Assembly (NCBI GenBank): GCA_028829895.1
Contig: CM054180.1
Coordinates: forward strand, 104,925,635 to 104,989,634
Source of the DNA: Sinotaia quadrata
Taxonomy: Eukaryota > Mollusca > Gastropoda > Architaenioglossa > Viviparidae
Length of the DNA stretch: 64,000 nucleotides
Direction of reading: 5' to 3'
Positions within the stretch are counted from its first letter, which is position 1. Each line of letters begins with the position of its first letter. The notes beneath the pieces are model-generated. The model was given only the letters and a program-made list of their open reading frames with translations, had not been told where the DNA came from and did no database searches. Both the position numbers and the translations under genes were made by a program. Below are positions 1-15,089 of this stretch, piece after piece.

Positions 1-596
1 TTTTCTATATTTCACAGTCTTATATCTCAAAAATACAATTCAACAATTCAATAAAATCACAGGATAGTTCTTATCAGAGAACAACAAGTGAAGTTATTAG
101 AGATAAGCGATGATAGTTTTTGCATAACATTGTATAGATGAAGCAGGGATTGTCTTTTCCTTGCGCTTTTGTAGCAATGTCACAGTTTATTGTCCACATC
201 AAGTTCCACGTGCTTTCTCTCCTCACACGGTGAAAATAATCTTTGAACATTAAAATATCAAATATCATATTATTTATCTCATGGTGTACGGGAACATGAC
301 CCGTTATGTTTCCACACTTAAAGAGAATATATTACGGAACATCGCCATAATTTTCCTTGCTATAAGTTAAAGACAAGACCCATTATGTCTCTTCACGTAA
401 GGAACACTAATGCAAATCATTATTATTTCTTTTTTATTTTCCGATGGGAAAACACAACATACACAACCATGTTAGCATCATATAAAATGAACTCTGAGTA
501 AGATTATTCCTTGCTTTCTACCGTAGAGAAAATACAAAATATTTGTATAAAGATTTCGCAACATTTACAAAGACTTACACTTCCATTTCTACTGCT
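1..596. other. AT-rich non-coding flank
   Basis: No coding pattern is visible before the retroelement relic. Short open frames here have no recognisable domain. Confidence 0.5.
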
Positions 597-1157
597 ATGG
601 ACAAATAGTCCTTACATTAACGGTACCTTTGATGACTTCCACAGTATATCTATACTGTTGTAGTAGTAATGACCACCTGGTCAAACGCCCGTTTGCCTTA
701 GTAGAGTGAGCTAAGTAGGCGAGAGGTTGGTGATCCGTCTGAATGACAAAATGCTTGCCTTAAAGGTAAGCTTGGAATTTCTGGACTGCCCAGACAATTC
801 CGAGACATTCTTTGTCTGAAGTCAAATAATTCTGTTCAGCCGCATTCAACATACGACTGGCGTAGGCTACTGAATACAGAATATCATCACGTTTCTGCAT
901 CACTACAACACATAGCCCTCATTACTAGCATCTGCGATAAGTATGAATTCCTCATTGAAATGAGGCAAATGGAGGACAGGAGCTCGTGACAGGCAGTCTT
1001 TCAAAGTAACAAAGATGGCTTCACACTCCTCACTCCAAATCACTATCTCAGGTTTGCCTTTCCTCGTCAGATAAATGAGTGATTTGGTGATGGCACCGAA
1101 CTTGGGAATGAATTTTTCTATAGTAACCGGCCCAGCCACATGTATCTACATAGTCGA
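597..1157 (-). mobile_element. Decayed Ty3/gypsy-type retrotransposon pol fragment (RT end plus RNase H)
   Basis: Read on the - strand, 1139-903 encodes the end of a reverse transcriptase and the start of RNase H: an FIPKFG connection motif, a Leu-Thr-Arg-Lys segment and an ADAS motif at the first RNase H acid. The reading continues in another frame from about 905 to 600 with DKECLG, a TDHQPL motif (RNase H core) and a segment ending near LQQYRYTVEVIKG. The frame changes near 905 and again near 1,120, where AGYYRK joins FIPKFG, and there is a stop in the RNase H part near 760. No LTRs, integrase or gag were recognised. This is a dead fragment of a larger element, not a gene. Confidence 0.85.
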
Positions 1158-1467
1158 CATTAAAACAATAATTTAATCAAGATACCGTACCTCATTGACA
1201 AACAGTAAAACAGTTAATTTAAATAATGTCTTATAATGTCGACAGTGAAACAGTCGTTAAAATAAAAAAGGAAAAGAAAAACATCGAGGATCGTTACAGA
1301 AACCAGATGTTATATGCTTGTCGAACAGTGACCTCCCATGAACCAGTCTCAAAAACATGAAACAGAAAGAAGAAACACTCACCCAGAAATAAAACTACAT
1401 ACTTTCTCTTCACACACAACCACACACGGAAACACATACATACACATTTAAAAACATTCTCAAACAT

Positions 1468-1846
1468 ACACTCACACACTCTCACCAACAACACTCACAC
1501 ACTCTCACAAACAACACTCACACACTCTCACAAACAACACTCACACACTCTCACCAACAACACTCACACACTCTCACAAACAACACTCACACACTCTCAC
1601 AAACAACACTCACACACTCTCACAAACAACACTCACACACTCTCACAAACAACACTCACACACTCTCACAAACAACACTCACACACTCTCACAAACAACA
1701 CTCACACACTCTCACAAACAACACTCACACACTCTCACAAACAACACTCACACACTCTCACAAACAACACTCACACACTCTCACAAACAACACTCACACA
1801 CTCTCACAAACAACACTCACACACTCTCACAAACAACACTCACACA
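1468..1846. repeat. 23-bp minisatellite, about 16 copies
   Basis: Near-perfect tandem copies of ACTCACACACTCTCACAAAC plus AAC. The very low divergence between copies suggests recent expansion. Confidence 0.95.
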
Positions 1847-1859
1847 GACTAAAACCCTT

Positions 1860-3035
1860 CTATCCCCAACTCTAATCCCCAATTCGGAAAGAGAAAATTC
1901 AACGCAGTAGATGACAAAGCAAATTCTGATACAAATAGATGCAAAGCATCGCGTTAGCTTCAGGGGAGGTCACACAACCACTGTCGACTTGACGGCATGG
2001 GGAAATACCGTAGTTGCCATATTTTTATTAGAAGAAATTTGATATTTTCTGAATTTCTCAGACTTTTTAAAGACACTTCTTCTCTCTCGGTAATCGTCTT
2101 CTTTTGCGCTATGGCTTGCCAGTGGACACGCTCCACTCCTTTTAATTTCCTTCTATTTCTTTAAATGTCATTAATTAATTTTAGGAATCTGTGTTAACCC
2201 AGTTTATGAGAATATAACTCTAATTTTCCCATTTGTTTGTTCTTTTAAATTTCAGTTGAAAAACGACAGCAGAGAACGCAGAGAACGGGGTACGACCGAA
2301 ATAAATTGGTAGAAATGCTTTCGGGTGCAAAGACCCGGAACCGAAATGTGGATGTGCCCTTACTGAACAATCTTCGCTTTGGGAAGTGATTTCCGCATGG
2401 GAATTAACTCTCCTAGTCCCAGAGATTTTGTTGTTAAAACACAGGGATCTCTTCTAAAATCTTAATGGTGACTATCCACGCTGTCAAGGGAGTGAATCTG
2501 CAAATCATAGTTTTAAATCGTAGAAATAGATTGCGAAGGAAATGAAGAAGTCACTGAAATATCAAGAGATGAAGAAGATATGAGTCTTCAGGAACAAAAT
2601 GTTTTACAACCACATTGCAATTGCATTATGTAACTGTATTCATCAAACTGCAGGAAAGAAACTAAAACAAGCAAGCAAACAACAACAAAAACATATCCCA
2701 ACAAAAAACTCTGCAACAGCAACCAAATAACTATTGATTCTTTATGGGTGTTCTCTTTTAACTATTTCAATATATGCCATGACTTCGAATGTAACTATAT
2801 ATATATAGGTTGTGTGTTTTTACTGTAGATGTAAATATTGCATAAGAAGTATTTTTACTCTTACTTCTCATGATATCTTTCATCTTTCTTAATATTTATT
2901 TCTATTTGTCTGTCTGTGTATCCTTTATCCATCCATAACAATTTATTTATAATATAAAAATACTATTTGATAGTTAAACATATATACTCAACGTTTTCCA
3001 GAACTAAATGAACGTCTTGTTTCATCAGTGCTTCC
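1860..3035. other. Intergenic stretch, nothing recognised
   Basis: Unique-looking AT-rich sequence without a convincing exon, RNA gene or element end. Confidence 0.4.
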
Positions 3036-3039
3036 GCAG

Positions 3040-3640
3040 CCTGACTATAATTATCATCCACAGCGTGACCAACATTAGCATTCACAACGTGACCAGCATT
3101 AACATCCACCTCAAGATAATAATTATCATCTTCAAAAGAACATAATTAGCATACCAGTATACCGGTAATCATAATTAACATCAACAAAATGATCATAATT
3201 AACATCCACAATGTGATCGTAATTAACATCTACAAAGTGATCATAATTAACATCCACAATGTGATTATAATTAACATCCGCAAAGTGATCATAATTAATA
3301 TAAACAACATGATCATAATAAATATCCATAAAGTGATCATAATTAACATATACAATTTGATAATAATGAACAAACGCAAAATTATTAATTAACATCCACA
3401 ATCTGATCATAATTACATTCATCCGCAAAGTGATCATAATTAATATGCACAACGTCATCATAATTAATTACCACAAATAGATTGTAATTAACATCCACAA
3501 TGTGATCATAATTAACATCTACAAATAGATCGTAATTAACATCCACAAATAGATAGTAATTAACATCCACAATGTGATCATAATTAACGTTCACAACGTG
3601 ACCAAAAGAAGCAGCCACCACATCACCATAATTATCTCCC
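3040..3640. repeat. Degenerate 24-bp minisatellite
   Basis: Repeats of about 24 bp with core GATCATAATTAACATCCACA. They create long open frames on both strands (VDVNYDHF-type repeats), which are artefacts of a period divisible by three. Confidence 0.9.
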
Positions 3641-4526
3641 GTTACGCGATTTACGATCTACACATTCATGATTACACTTTGAGCTTTACAGCGTGAACAT
3701 TTAAAATCCACAATCCTTAAAACTAAAGTTTCTTAAAAACCACAATCATTAAAATTAATGTTTCTCACAAGTAGTAATTGCTGTCTTATGCCAGATGGAG
3801 AGAGAGAACGAGAGATCTGCCTTGCCATGTAAGGAAATGTTCGTCCATTAAAGATGTTTATCTAAAAGAAACGTCTTTCCTGTTTTGTTTTGTTTTTTTA
3901 ACAATTTATTACTTTAAAATCTATAATAAAATATTACGTAGTTTTATCACTTTTAAATTAAATAACTTTTACAGTGTGACTTATCTGAGCTGTGTCTTTA
4001 AATTTGGCACATTTTCTATTACGTGACAAATAAATAAAACTGGTGTTTACAATTCCTGTTATTTGTAAGAATTTTAAAGAAAGTATATATAATTTGTTAA
4101 CATTTAGTTTAGTTATCGAAAGGTACAGTCGCCAATGTGAGTAGTAATTGGTGATCGCATTTTAAATGCAGAACTAATGAAACTGATAACATTAAGATAA
4201 TTTTAAGTGCAGAACTATGGAAACTGATAACATTAAGATAAGTTTTAATGCAGAACTATTGAAACTGATAACATATAATTTTATATGTTCAAAGCGTACG
4301 TTCTAAGTCAATTAATAACATATATTTTTTTTTCGAAAAAATATGTTTCAAGAATTCAAAAATATATATTTGGATATGATAACCATCCTGGGATATATCA
4401 ACAAAAGTAATTATTGAAACTTTGTATTGATTGCAATCCATGGGTTAGTCGTAAAATGATAATATGTAAATATGTAATTTAACTACTCTTTTTAGGATTA
4501 TATGTACAAGAAGTATGCTTATTGAC

Positions 4527-4599
4527 CGAATCTACCTACCTACCTACCTGCCTACCTACCTACCTGTCTGTCTGTCTGCCTGCCTGCCCGCCTGCCTGC

Positions 4600-4665
<66 letters not shown>

Positions 4666-4712
4666 GTCTGTCTGTCTGTCTGTCTATCTGTCTATCTATC
4701 TCTCTATCTATT
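4527..4712. repeat. Compound tetranucleotide microsatellite
   Basis: Successive blocks of CTAC, CTGT/CTGC, CTAT and CTGT tetramers. Confidence 0.97.
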
Positions 4713-5499
4713 GAATGTATAAAGATAGAAATCTAATTGCGTTTACAAGTGAAATAATTTTGTTCCTTTATTTGTATCTGTTTATACTATCTATTTGACA
4801 AGGAAATCCAGTTTTCTTTACAAAATTTAACACTTTACATCTCAACAATATCTTGCATTTTTTAAACATTATCCATCCATCCATTCATCTAGCATCTATC
4901 CACCCATGAATATCTCATCGGTTAATCCTTCCTTCCTTCCTTCCGCCACCATATACACATGCGAACGTACACACATCTAATATGACTTCTATCTTCATTT
5001 TTTTTAAAAATTTCTTATCATCGTATTCATTTTGATAGCACTTTCCTTCCACTCCCACCTGCATAAGAGTTCATGTCGAATTTTTATCTTGTCTGGATTT
5101 TCAGAGACTTTCGCCTTTTCCCTAAGACCTCCTATCCGAAAAACATAATATGCCTTGCATGCAAGTCTGCCTGTCGCGCAAAGTCACCTGTCACTTGTTA
5201 TGAAAATGAACATCAGAGGGAATAAACCTGTCTCCGTACAGAAAGCTGCTCTCACCCCAACTGCCAATTTCCTGGTTGTGGACGAGTATTGAAATTGATC
5301 TCCTGGAACTGGAACAACATGAGTTGGTTTTCTAAAACGTTGTTATTTCCCTTGAACGATCAATGACTTTTACTTAATTATTTCCATTTTACGTATTTTA
5401 TAGACTGTGTGGAATTGAAATTTTTGTCAGGAATTATGGACGTTGTTAATCAAATGTTCTCATGATGAAAATATCGTGGACTTTGGTGTTAATGGATGG

Positions 5500-5890
5500 A
5501 CTAAAGTAGACTTGGGTCTGAATATCTGGATTAACTAAAATTGAACTTAAAATAGCTGGACATGAGTATACTTTGGATTTAATATCTGGCCTAGCTTGGA
5601 TTTTGGACATTTAAACAAGATTACTGGATTTTATTTTGATCTTAATGACCTGATTAGCGTAGATTTGGTTTTAATATCTGGATTAGTGTAAACTTTTGGT
5701 CTTAATCGTTTGACTTGCTTGGATTTTGATCTTAATACCTGACTAGCGTAGATTTAGTTTTAATATCTGGATTAGTGTAGACTTTGGTTTTAATATCTGG
5801 ATTAGTATAGACTTTGGTTTTAATATCTGGATTAGTGTAGACTTTGGTCTTAGTTGTTGGACTAGTTTTGAGTTTGACGTTAATGGCTTG
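5500..5890. repeat. Degenerate ~30-bp tandem repeat
   Basis: Repeated TTAATATCTGGATTAGTGTA and GACTTTGGT segments, decaying toward the left. Confidence 0.85.
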
Positions 5891-6234
5891 ACTAGCGTCG
5901 ACGTCTGTATAAACAGAGCGATTATTAAGGTATTTCTTTATTATTGTATTTATTTATTAGCCTTCTAGTTTATCTGCGTGCTCGTGCAGTGTGCACCACA
6001 ACGTATGTCTACTTGTTTGCATGCTTGTTTGTTTGTGTACTTGATTTTGTGCATTTGCATGTTCTTTTATGCTCCTTGCTTTATGTTTGTTTGTTGGTTG
6101 GTATATGTTGTATGTGTATGCTTGTTCATTTGTAGGTTGATTCTTTAGTGAATGTTCGTGATGGTTTTTGTTTGATGTGTTTTGAACTTGATTGTACTAA
6201 TTGTAAAAAAGCACTAATTACCAAACATGTACAT

Positions 6235-6372
<138 letters not shown>

Positions 6373-6605
6373 GCACGGCATATACTCACACTTTCACTCT
6401 TATACACATGCACACAGTCATACTCGAATTATCTCTCTCTCACTCATACATACATACTTAAACATGCGCGCGCCAATGCTCACATAGTTAAACATGCTTT
6501 AATGAATTCATAAATACATTACGGTATATACTACACACTTTCACACATGTTACATGCGCATAAAATTCCACGTTCCCTTGCACACATCAAAACTTCAAGC
6601 ATTTC

Positions 6606-6609
<4 letters not shown>

Positions 6610-6678
<69 letters not shown>

Positions 6679-6702
6679 GCACACACACACACACACACAC
6701 AC
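6610..6702. repeat. (CA)n microsatellite
   Basis: CA tract with two CG interruptions. Confidence 0.98.
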
Positions 6703-6774
6703 ATGCACCCCGTTCTCACTCGCGCACACTTTATTTTAAAATTCAAATACAGTTTGACCCTCTTCATATAGTTT

Positions 6775-9410
6775 TGTAGTTTTTCGGTTTGTCTCCCTTG
6801 TGCAGCCTCTGTTCTTTCGTGAAGATGTGTGAACTTTGGTAGACGAAACACATAATTTTTCTTTATTAACAGTTAACCCCCTTTACGGTCAGCAAACAGC
6901 CAAACGAGATCACTTATGCACTGCAAGTCTGAAAAATAATTAAACGAAAGATCATTGTGACCTTAAGAGAAGACATTAAGCTGACGTACTATTGCAATGA
7001 GTTACAAAATCATGTCACGTTCGAATCAATTTTCTCCTTTCTCTCTCTCTCTCCCTCAAATTCTTTTCTACCCACACACCCGTACACCTCCCGTACATCC
7101 ACACACCCACACACTTGTACACCCGTACACCTGTAGATCCATACACTTGCACACCTAAAGACAGATGATGTAACAAGCTCTTAAATGTACGCTTAGTCGG
7201 GTGAAGAGTCCGCATGAGATAAAGTTATTTCTGCGTGTGCGTGTGTGGACCAGAGACATCAGCATGATGCTACATGGGCAGTGCTGAATGGGGCACTTTA
7301 CCACAACGACTTTACTGATGTAGGCAGAGAGCTAACTCGCTTTGTCTGTTTTTTTGTTGTTTTTTTTTGTGTGTGGAACGTTTGTGTGTCAAAATGAAAA
7401 CAATCAGATCATTAAAACATTGGCAATTCATCGTTAGGTAACTGATCGATGGTGAGAAATTTCGTCCTTTTGTGTCGTCCTTCAAACCTAAATTTTAATG
7501 TTAATTTCCCTACTATTAAATTTTAATTGTTAATTTTAAACACTTCTTTGTGAGTCTTTGCTCATAGTAAGTATTGTTAATTCTAAAATAACGTATCTTT
7601 TCGCGATGTCAGTGCATCGTCAGTTACAACTGTAGCGAGGTCTTGTCAAAAAGTTAATCTCATTGTAGCGTAATTGCTTGTATTGTTCCTTTGTGTCGCA
7701 GTTTTTACTGCTGTGGGCACAACGGGCCAAGATTAATCATCACAGTAAATTCCAGGCTGTGGTCCCTAAATAGCCAAAGTTGAGTGAGTATCTGCAACAG
7801 CATGTTTATGTGGATTAGTGTAAGCTAAGCATATTTGATCTAAATGCATGAATACAGATCATCTGATGTCTAATACGACACAGCTAAAAAAAATATCACG
7901 AAATAATTTAATTCACTAAAGTTATTTAGTTCAAGACGTGGAGAAAGAGTTGTCTTTTTAGCCAAATAAATTTTAATTTAGCTGAATAATAGTTATGCCG
8001 ATGTAAACTAACTAATTTAGCTAAGTAACTCTCTTATTTAGATAAATTATGCATTTGAACGATCATCCAGAGATGTATGATTTGTGTTTTCAATAAGGGC
8101 TGAGACAAAGAAAGATAACAGAGCAACAGAAATTGCTTCCCTTCACTAGCAGGATATTAAAAAAAAAGTATCCTAATCAGTCCACGAACACCCGACTATG
8201 ACCTATGACCTATGACTGATTGTCCTGTTTGAGTTTGTGAAGGGCGGTTAAACAGATTAGCTACCCAACTCTATTTTATTTCACCCGTACGGTCCTTTTT
8301 AATTTGTAGGTGGAGAAACTGTTAATTAATTAATTTCTACCTGCCTCTGAGTGTTACCGGTTCAGAACTCCCATCATTCCTTGTAAGTTCGAACACTTCT
8401 TGACAGTATAGAAATTCTGGCCCCACACACTCTCCCTCAGATCGGGGGGACACTTCCCAAAATATGCTATTCTGACTTTATAACACAATTAAAATTAAGC
8501 CCCCACCCATAAGCATGCACATCTCTTTCTTTGTCTAAATACAGAAGTGAAAGTGTAATTAACAAATATTTAACCCAATGAACGTTAAATAAGAAACAAT
8601 TGGTACACACTGCGAAGTAGTCAAAAGGCAGGCTAAGTGAGAAGTAGTGTTCATTCAATCTAAGTCAATGACTAAATCAAAAGAATTCGCTACTGAACTA
8701 TGGTTTGTTATTATGCAATAGTTCATTGTCTCTTGAAACGTTTATGACCAAGTATAGTTCATTATGCAGGTTCCGAAGTCCCTCTTTCTTGAGGAGTGCA
8801 TATATTACATGAATATTTTAATCTAACTCCTTATAAGTTACTAATGGTTGCCGATACAAATACATGTAAGAAATGGAAAGGTTTTGTCAGAGAGGTATTT
8901 TAAGGAGGTATAGATTTTAGAAGCCAGTCACCTGGGATACTGTTTATCTGCGAAGATGGAGTTGTCTTCCTTTGCGCATCAGCAGTGTGCTCCATATGCT
9001 GAGGTGATCATTGACATGTGTCGTTGTGACACTGACAGGTAGGCAGCTGGATGGTAGTGTTACGTCATGAGCTGTACTGTTGCATGACTGGTGGCTTAAC
9101 AGTGACGACTTGATTGAAGTATTAATGAAGAGCTACATGACTGGAAGAATGTAGAATCAGAACATAGAAAGCAGCCTGCAGAATGTGGCATTGCAGACTG
9201 AAAGAATGAAGTAAAAGTAGAATAAGACTGCAGAATGTAGCATTGCAGACTGTGTGAAATACGTACACGTAGAAAGCACTATTTAATTCACTCCTTTCTA
9301 TCGTCGTAGTGTGATACGACGTGTCAGGTGATAAATAAGTTCACTGATAGCGAAAGTGAAGTCTGATATAAACAAGGTTAGAATTGGTAACACTGTTGAT
9401 GATCATATTG
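6775..9410. other. Intergenic stretch, nothing recognised
   Basis: No exon with recognisable domain content on either strand; only short low-complexity patches. Confidence 0.4.
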
Positions 9411-9429
9411 CAACGTTACGTGACTAAAA

Positions 9430-9511
9430 GTGGGCCACCACGCGAAATCAAACGTCAACACAAAAATGAATCACTGGGAAACACGGAAAGTGGATCGTAG
9501 CACAGTTAGAG

Positions 9512-9549
<38 letters not shown>

Positions 9550-9818
9550 GTAAAAACACTGACGGATTTGCTAACAGTGAAAGTGGATCAAAGCAGAGTG
9601 GGATGTAAACATAGACCATGAATCAAAATACTGAAAATGGATCATAGCACAGTGAGATGTAATCAGAGACAATGGACCAGAAACACTGAAAGTGGATCAT
9701 AGCATTGATATGTAAACAGACAAAAGAACAAAAACACTGAAAGTGGATCACAGCACAGTGAGATGTAAACAGTCAATGAACCAAAACACTGAAAGTGGAC
9801 CATAGCACAGAAAGATGT

Positions 9819-9893
<75 letters not shown>
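9430..9893. repeat. ~54-bp degenerate repeats bounded by CA tracts
   Basis: Units contain ACACTGAAAGTGGATCATAG followed by CACAGTGAGATGTAAAC. CA runs lie at about 9,515-9,541 and 9,822-9,893. Confidence 0.85.
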
Positions 9894-9894
<1 letters not shown>

Positions 9895-10433
9895 ATATCA
9901 AATACGTATAGTCAAAAACCTGATCAAATCATGGACAAAACAGATATATGCACCTTAAAAAAATCATTGGCAGTTATAAAATTGTAATCGCGGTCTATAA
10001 TACATTGAGATATATAATAGATCCATATAAAAAATATTAAATTCTAAAGCCGGATTTTAGCATAAAAATGAATTAACAAAATATGGATGACCATGTGACA
10101 GATATAAAAGCATTAAAAATAGACAATATATAATCATACATAAATTGACAGATTTACAGACACTAACAATAGACCAATCAGCTGCACTGCCTGAAGACAA
10201 CAAATCAAAACAATGACCTAAATACTCAGACGGGACCGTTCACCTTCACACTATTTAAGTCGCATAATGTCATGTGTTGTATAAATGAATTAATCCCTGT
10301 CCCCCTTTTATTTAATTTTCCTTTAACTCATATGACGTAAATTTACTCTGTGAGAAATAAACGAGGTCTTGACCCTTAGTCAATTACGTATACATTCTTT
10401 CGCCCTACGGGATTTGTATATAGCAGGAGTCTT

Positions 10434-10436
<3 letters not shown>

Positions 10437-10523
<87 letters not shown>
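10437..10523. repeat. (GA)n microsatellite
   Basis: Uninterrupted GA tract of about 43 dinucleotides. Confidence 0.98.
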
Positions 10524-10526
<3 letters not shown>

Positions 10527-10689
10527 CCTTACTTTTTGCAAGTAATGATGAAAGAACTAGGAATTTTTAATTTTAATTTTAATCCCGAAACGGGCCCCAA
10601 TGTCAACACTCGGAGCAGCATTGCCGTGATGCGATTTTAAAATTATCTAACAGATACCAAGGACAAGCAAGTCCTGTACGTACACTGTA

Positions 10690-11395
10690 GTCTTGGTATA
10701 AGGGAGACTTTTATTGCACTGGAGACGTTTTAATGCAATGGAGACGTTTTAATGCAATGGAGACTTTCAATGCTCTGGAGATTTTAATGTATTGGAGACT
10801 TGCACTGGAGACTTATTGTACTGGAGACTTTTAAAGTGTCCGAGATTTATTTCACTGGAGACCTAAGGAGGCGAGATTTTCAATGCGCTGGAGACTTTTC
10901 ATGCAATGGAGACTGGGCGCATTGTAGACTTTAAATGCACTGGAATCTTACATACAGTGGAGACCTGTAGTTTACAGTAGACTTTTAATGTGTTGGAGAC
11001 TTTAATGCAGTACGAACTTGTAGTACACTGAAGACTTTCAATACACTGGAGATACTTAAACCACTGGAGGCTTTTTAATGTACTGAATAATTTTAGTATA
11101 ATGTATGCTATTAATGCATTTGGAGACTTTTAATGCACTGGCGACTTTTAAGGTATCTGTGAGTTTTAATGCATTTGAGACTTAATACACTGTGGGCATG
11201 TAATGCACTGTAGACTTTTAATGCACTGGACAATTTTAGTACGCTGAAGAATTTTAATGCGCTTTAGACTTTTAGTGAACTGGAGACTTTTAATGCACTG
11301 GATGATTTTAATACGATGGAGAATTTTAATGCACTTCAGATTTTTAATGAATTCGAGACTTGTTATGCACTGGAAACTTTTAATATACTGCCTAA
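10690..11395. repeat. Degenerate ~18-bp minisatellite
   Basis: Many diverged copies of TTTTAATGCACTGGAGAC over about 700 bp; much older than the homogeneous arrays elsewhere. Confidence 0.85.
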
Positions 11396-11399
11396 TTTT

Positions 11400-14127
11400 T
11401 GTTTAATATGGATAATACTCAGACACAGTATTCGTTCTGTAAAAGTCATCATTGTTTTCATTTTAAAGAAAAACTGTTGGACACATGAATAGTGCTTTAT
11501 GATTATTTAATTTCCGACCTGGTAAATAAAACCCAGTCGAAGGTGCTTTAACTCTTGAGTATAAACATATAAAGAACCTTTGATTTACTGAACTCTGAAT
11601 TTCAAGGGAGATAACAAATTAGGGTCGAAGTGGCTTTGTGTGACTGAAATGGAAACACTTTTTTTCCTGAAGGACATTGGAACAACTTGCAGGATATGTA
11701 TTAGAAGAATTCTCAATGTAAAAATAAATAATAAACAAATCAGTACACAAATAAATTTTTTTAAAACATTAATCCAACAAAATCATCAAATATGGAATAA
11801 ACAACCCTGGTGCGAAAGATATTTTTATTTTTTATTTAATTAAATATCATTGCAAGTAAATAAATTGTAAAATCCCAGCCTCAACGAAAGAAATGGTTGT
11901 CAAAAATTCATAAAAAGAACAGACTAGTCTGTAGCTCGCTTCCGATGAGGGATTATGGTTCGATAAGTGATGAAAAATCTTTTGCCTGTGAGACGATTCC
12001 AGTTTAGTCTCTAATATCCGGTTTGAAAATAGACAGCCCTTATCCTCGTATGACACACTTCATGCCTTGCCGTCTTGGGAAGACTGTCCAAAGAAGATTG
12101 TACTGCCAGCATTTATCTTTTTGAATAACCCGACGTGCCAGTGAAGAATTTCCGCAAGAGTGCGATGTTCCTAGCTGCAGGAGCCTTGTCTTTGACGGGA
12201 TTAACTATTATTTTGTTCGTTTATCGTTTCTAATTTTGGATCAAAATCGCTAAGCGAAATTACTTGTGCTAAAGTTCACGACGGGTTCTCACACTTTTGC
12301 CTTGATGCCACAGTACTACCAGACCTCGGTAATCGAGACCAAGCCTGCGGTGTTTGAAGATTCTTGACTTAACAAAACTTACAAATTCCAAGGACGGGGA
12401 GGCACTCTGGAGAGAATGTCATCGGCCAGTCGGTTGAACCTGGAGTAGTCTCTCAAGCGGATCGATTGGTACCAATGCAGTCTAGACACCAATTCTGACA
12501 AGAAATTGATCACACCCTTGATGAACCAGAAAAACGGTTTGACAATAAAAATGCATTGAATTTTAATTATTCTTTTTCATATTTTCCAAGTTTTTCAATC
12601 TCTTCTGGTTAATGTCGTAATAGGCACCAGCCGAAGACTTTGTTTCTAACTTGTCTTTCTACTACAGTTACCTTTGTAATCACGTCCAAGACTTTGTTTC
12701 TAACTTGTCTTTCTACTACAGTTATCTTTGTAATCACGTGACTAGAGCTTTTGTTTGCGACTCGGTGAGAAGAATGAAACCAAATCGAGAAAGATAACAC
12801 ATTAGATTAAAAAATATATAACGGAGCTTGACGGGTTAAACAAATGGCAAAGTTGGGTAAAAGCTTTGCGAATTTGACAGAATAGATATTTTGTATACTG
12901 AATAAAATATAACCTTAAAAAATTTATTAATTTATAGATTAAGATTTGTTTGTAAATGTTATCTCTATTTGGTTTCTTGAATCTTTAGTCTAATATTCTC
13001 TCTCTCAAAGAAAGCTATACATATAATTTAAAGATTATGGTAGACATTTAATCTTATTTTAAAGTCAAAACAAAAACAAAAACTAACACGTACAAAACAA
13101 AATCTACAAAAATTTGCCTCCAAGTTGATTTATATATATACATCAGTTAAATTGGCAAATGTGAAGATAATATCAGACAATAGAACACGTACATACTTCT
13201 AGACAAATAAATCTACACACACCCAGACAAACACACGAACACATGAGCATATATCAACATGCATATAAACGCCTCCTACTCTCTTTCATATATTCTTACA
13301 CACATACTCTCTCTCTCTCTCATCACCGAATTTGGCTTTTGACCTTAACTTTCACATATCCTACCAATGTTATCTCTTTTAACCTTGTCTTAAATATTTA
13401 TCGGCGCCGAAACATGATTATCGAGTCATTGTGTTATCACGATAACCTTCGGCGTTCAATGTTGAACACTTATGTGCTTGATAACTATCAGATAATTACT
13501 CAGATTTGCTACAGAAATCGTGACCGAATGCAATGGTTGTTACGTGCCTTTGTTGGACTCTTTAAACTTTGATGAGTGACATCCATGTGTATGAACGTCT
13601 GGTCCAGCATGTCAGTTGGAGGTCTTCATTAAAATTATATATCATTGTCAGTATCAAAGGAATTTAATAACGCCTTCTGATGGTATCTGCGACTAATGCT
13701 TTTTATTGTCGCTGTTCTGTTTTGTGACGCTGGATGAAACGTATTTGTCACTCTGCTTCTGTCACGCCTTGTTCAGGGATTACCCTTGTCACGATCTCTC
13801 TCGGTCTCACCTAGCTGTGCTCACAGACTCTACCGACCAAGAAACGAACAGCGGAATGCTGGCTAATGAGAGGTTTTCTACGCGTCCTCACATTTGTACG
13901 TTATCCGTTCGCTTGTCTATGCATTCTGTCACAATCTCAAATGTTCGAAAGTCTTTACCGCTGTCTCCTGTAGAGAGCGGTTTATAAAGATACCATTAAC
14001 TTCCGGTTTAAAGGTGTCGTCGTCATTGTGAGTACTAGCAGTTAGTAAAGCCCTAGGTCGGCTTGTCGTAAAGATAACATACTGTTCAATAGACTGAGCA
14101 TGCGTCCGTCCGTCCGTCCGTCCGTCC

Positions 14128-14160
<33 letters not shown>

Positions 14161-15085
14161 TCTATCTATTTATCTATCCACATACAATTAATAACAATTA
14201 TTGGTTGTTTCTATGAATGGCTCAATACATAAAATGTCCCATACATAGAATTTAATTGAATAAGTAATTAGAAAGATGTGGTTGTCTCTTAAAAAAAATA
14301 TCTTTAGCTACAATACGCGGACAAAGTTATAAGCAAACCCCAGCTTTCACTATGAAAGCTTTACAGTGTTTAATTTAAAACTATTTTGATACAACTTAGC
14401 TCTCCCTCCCGTGTTTAAGCATTGAACAACTATGTCCACCGTGCGTTTTAAAAGCTTTAAAAATTCTTTCTGGAGTAGTCAGCCTTGTTTAGTAAAAGAT
14501 AACTTACAATAACTTCGTATGTTCCCGAAGAGAAAGTGTGCACTATGTTTTTTTCTGAATGAAACAGATTTCTGAATCTGGATTGTACATGTCCACATTG
14601 CTTACATCTTTTGAGTTTTCCAGATAACGAGCTTCTGTTATCGAATATGTGTTCAACTGTTGTGTTTGCTTGATTATTTTTAGTTTGAAAATGATTATAC
14701 CACCACCAACAACAACAACTATCACAGTTCAATAGCTAGATCAAAATTAATGTGATCTAATCTCAAATAAACAAAGACAATGAATTGTTTACATTCACTA
14801 TGGCGGCGATCTCGCAAAACATCGAGGCTGGTGAAAATCTCGTTCTGAACCCTTTTGTACCTAATGACCCTGTTAGAGACAGAGTGTAACCTACTTCTCA
14901 AGGAGTGAAACTAGTCCATGCTTTCCTTGTCAGTAGAGTGCATGTTCTCAATACGCAATTATCTGCCCGTGCTTTTTAAAAATGTAGATATATTGCAGTA
15001 AACGAGAGTTTTCTTTGAATCAAGAAATAATAAAATAACTGCTTTTCTTAACAAAGTCTTTAAAGAACAAACACGTAAACACACT
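11400..15085. other. Intergenic stretch with two small repeats
   Basis: No gene recognised. It holds a two-copy 51-bp repeat (about 12,637-12,745) and a tetranucleotide microsatellite of CCGT, CTGT and CTAT units (14,103-14,177). Open frames of up to about 110 codons here show no domain, no signal peptide and no conserved pattern. Confidence 0.5.
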
Positions 15086-15089
15086 CGCC

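Noticed and set aside
1468..1846. CRISPR-like regular repeat array
   Set aside because: There are no unique spacers; units are directly adjacent and the context is eukaryotic.
3132..3621. Frames with VDVNYDHF repeats that look like a repetitive protein
   Set aside because: The 24-bp repeat is degenerate and open on both strands; no start context, signal or domain.
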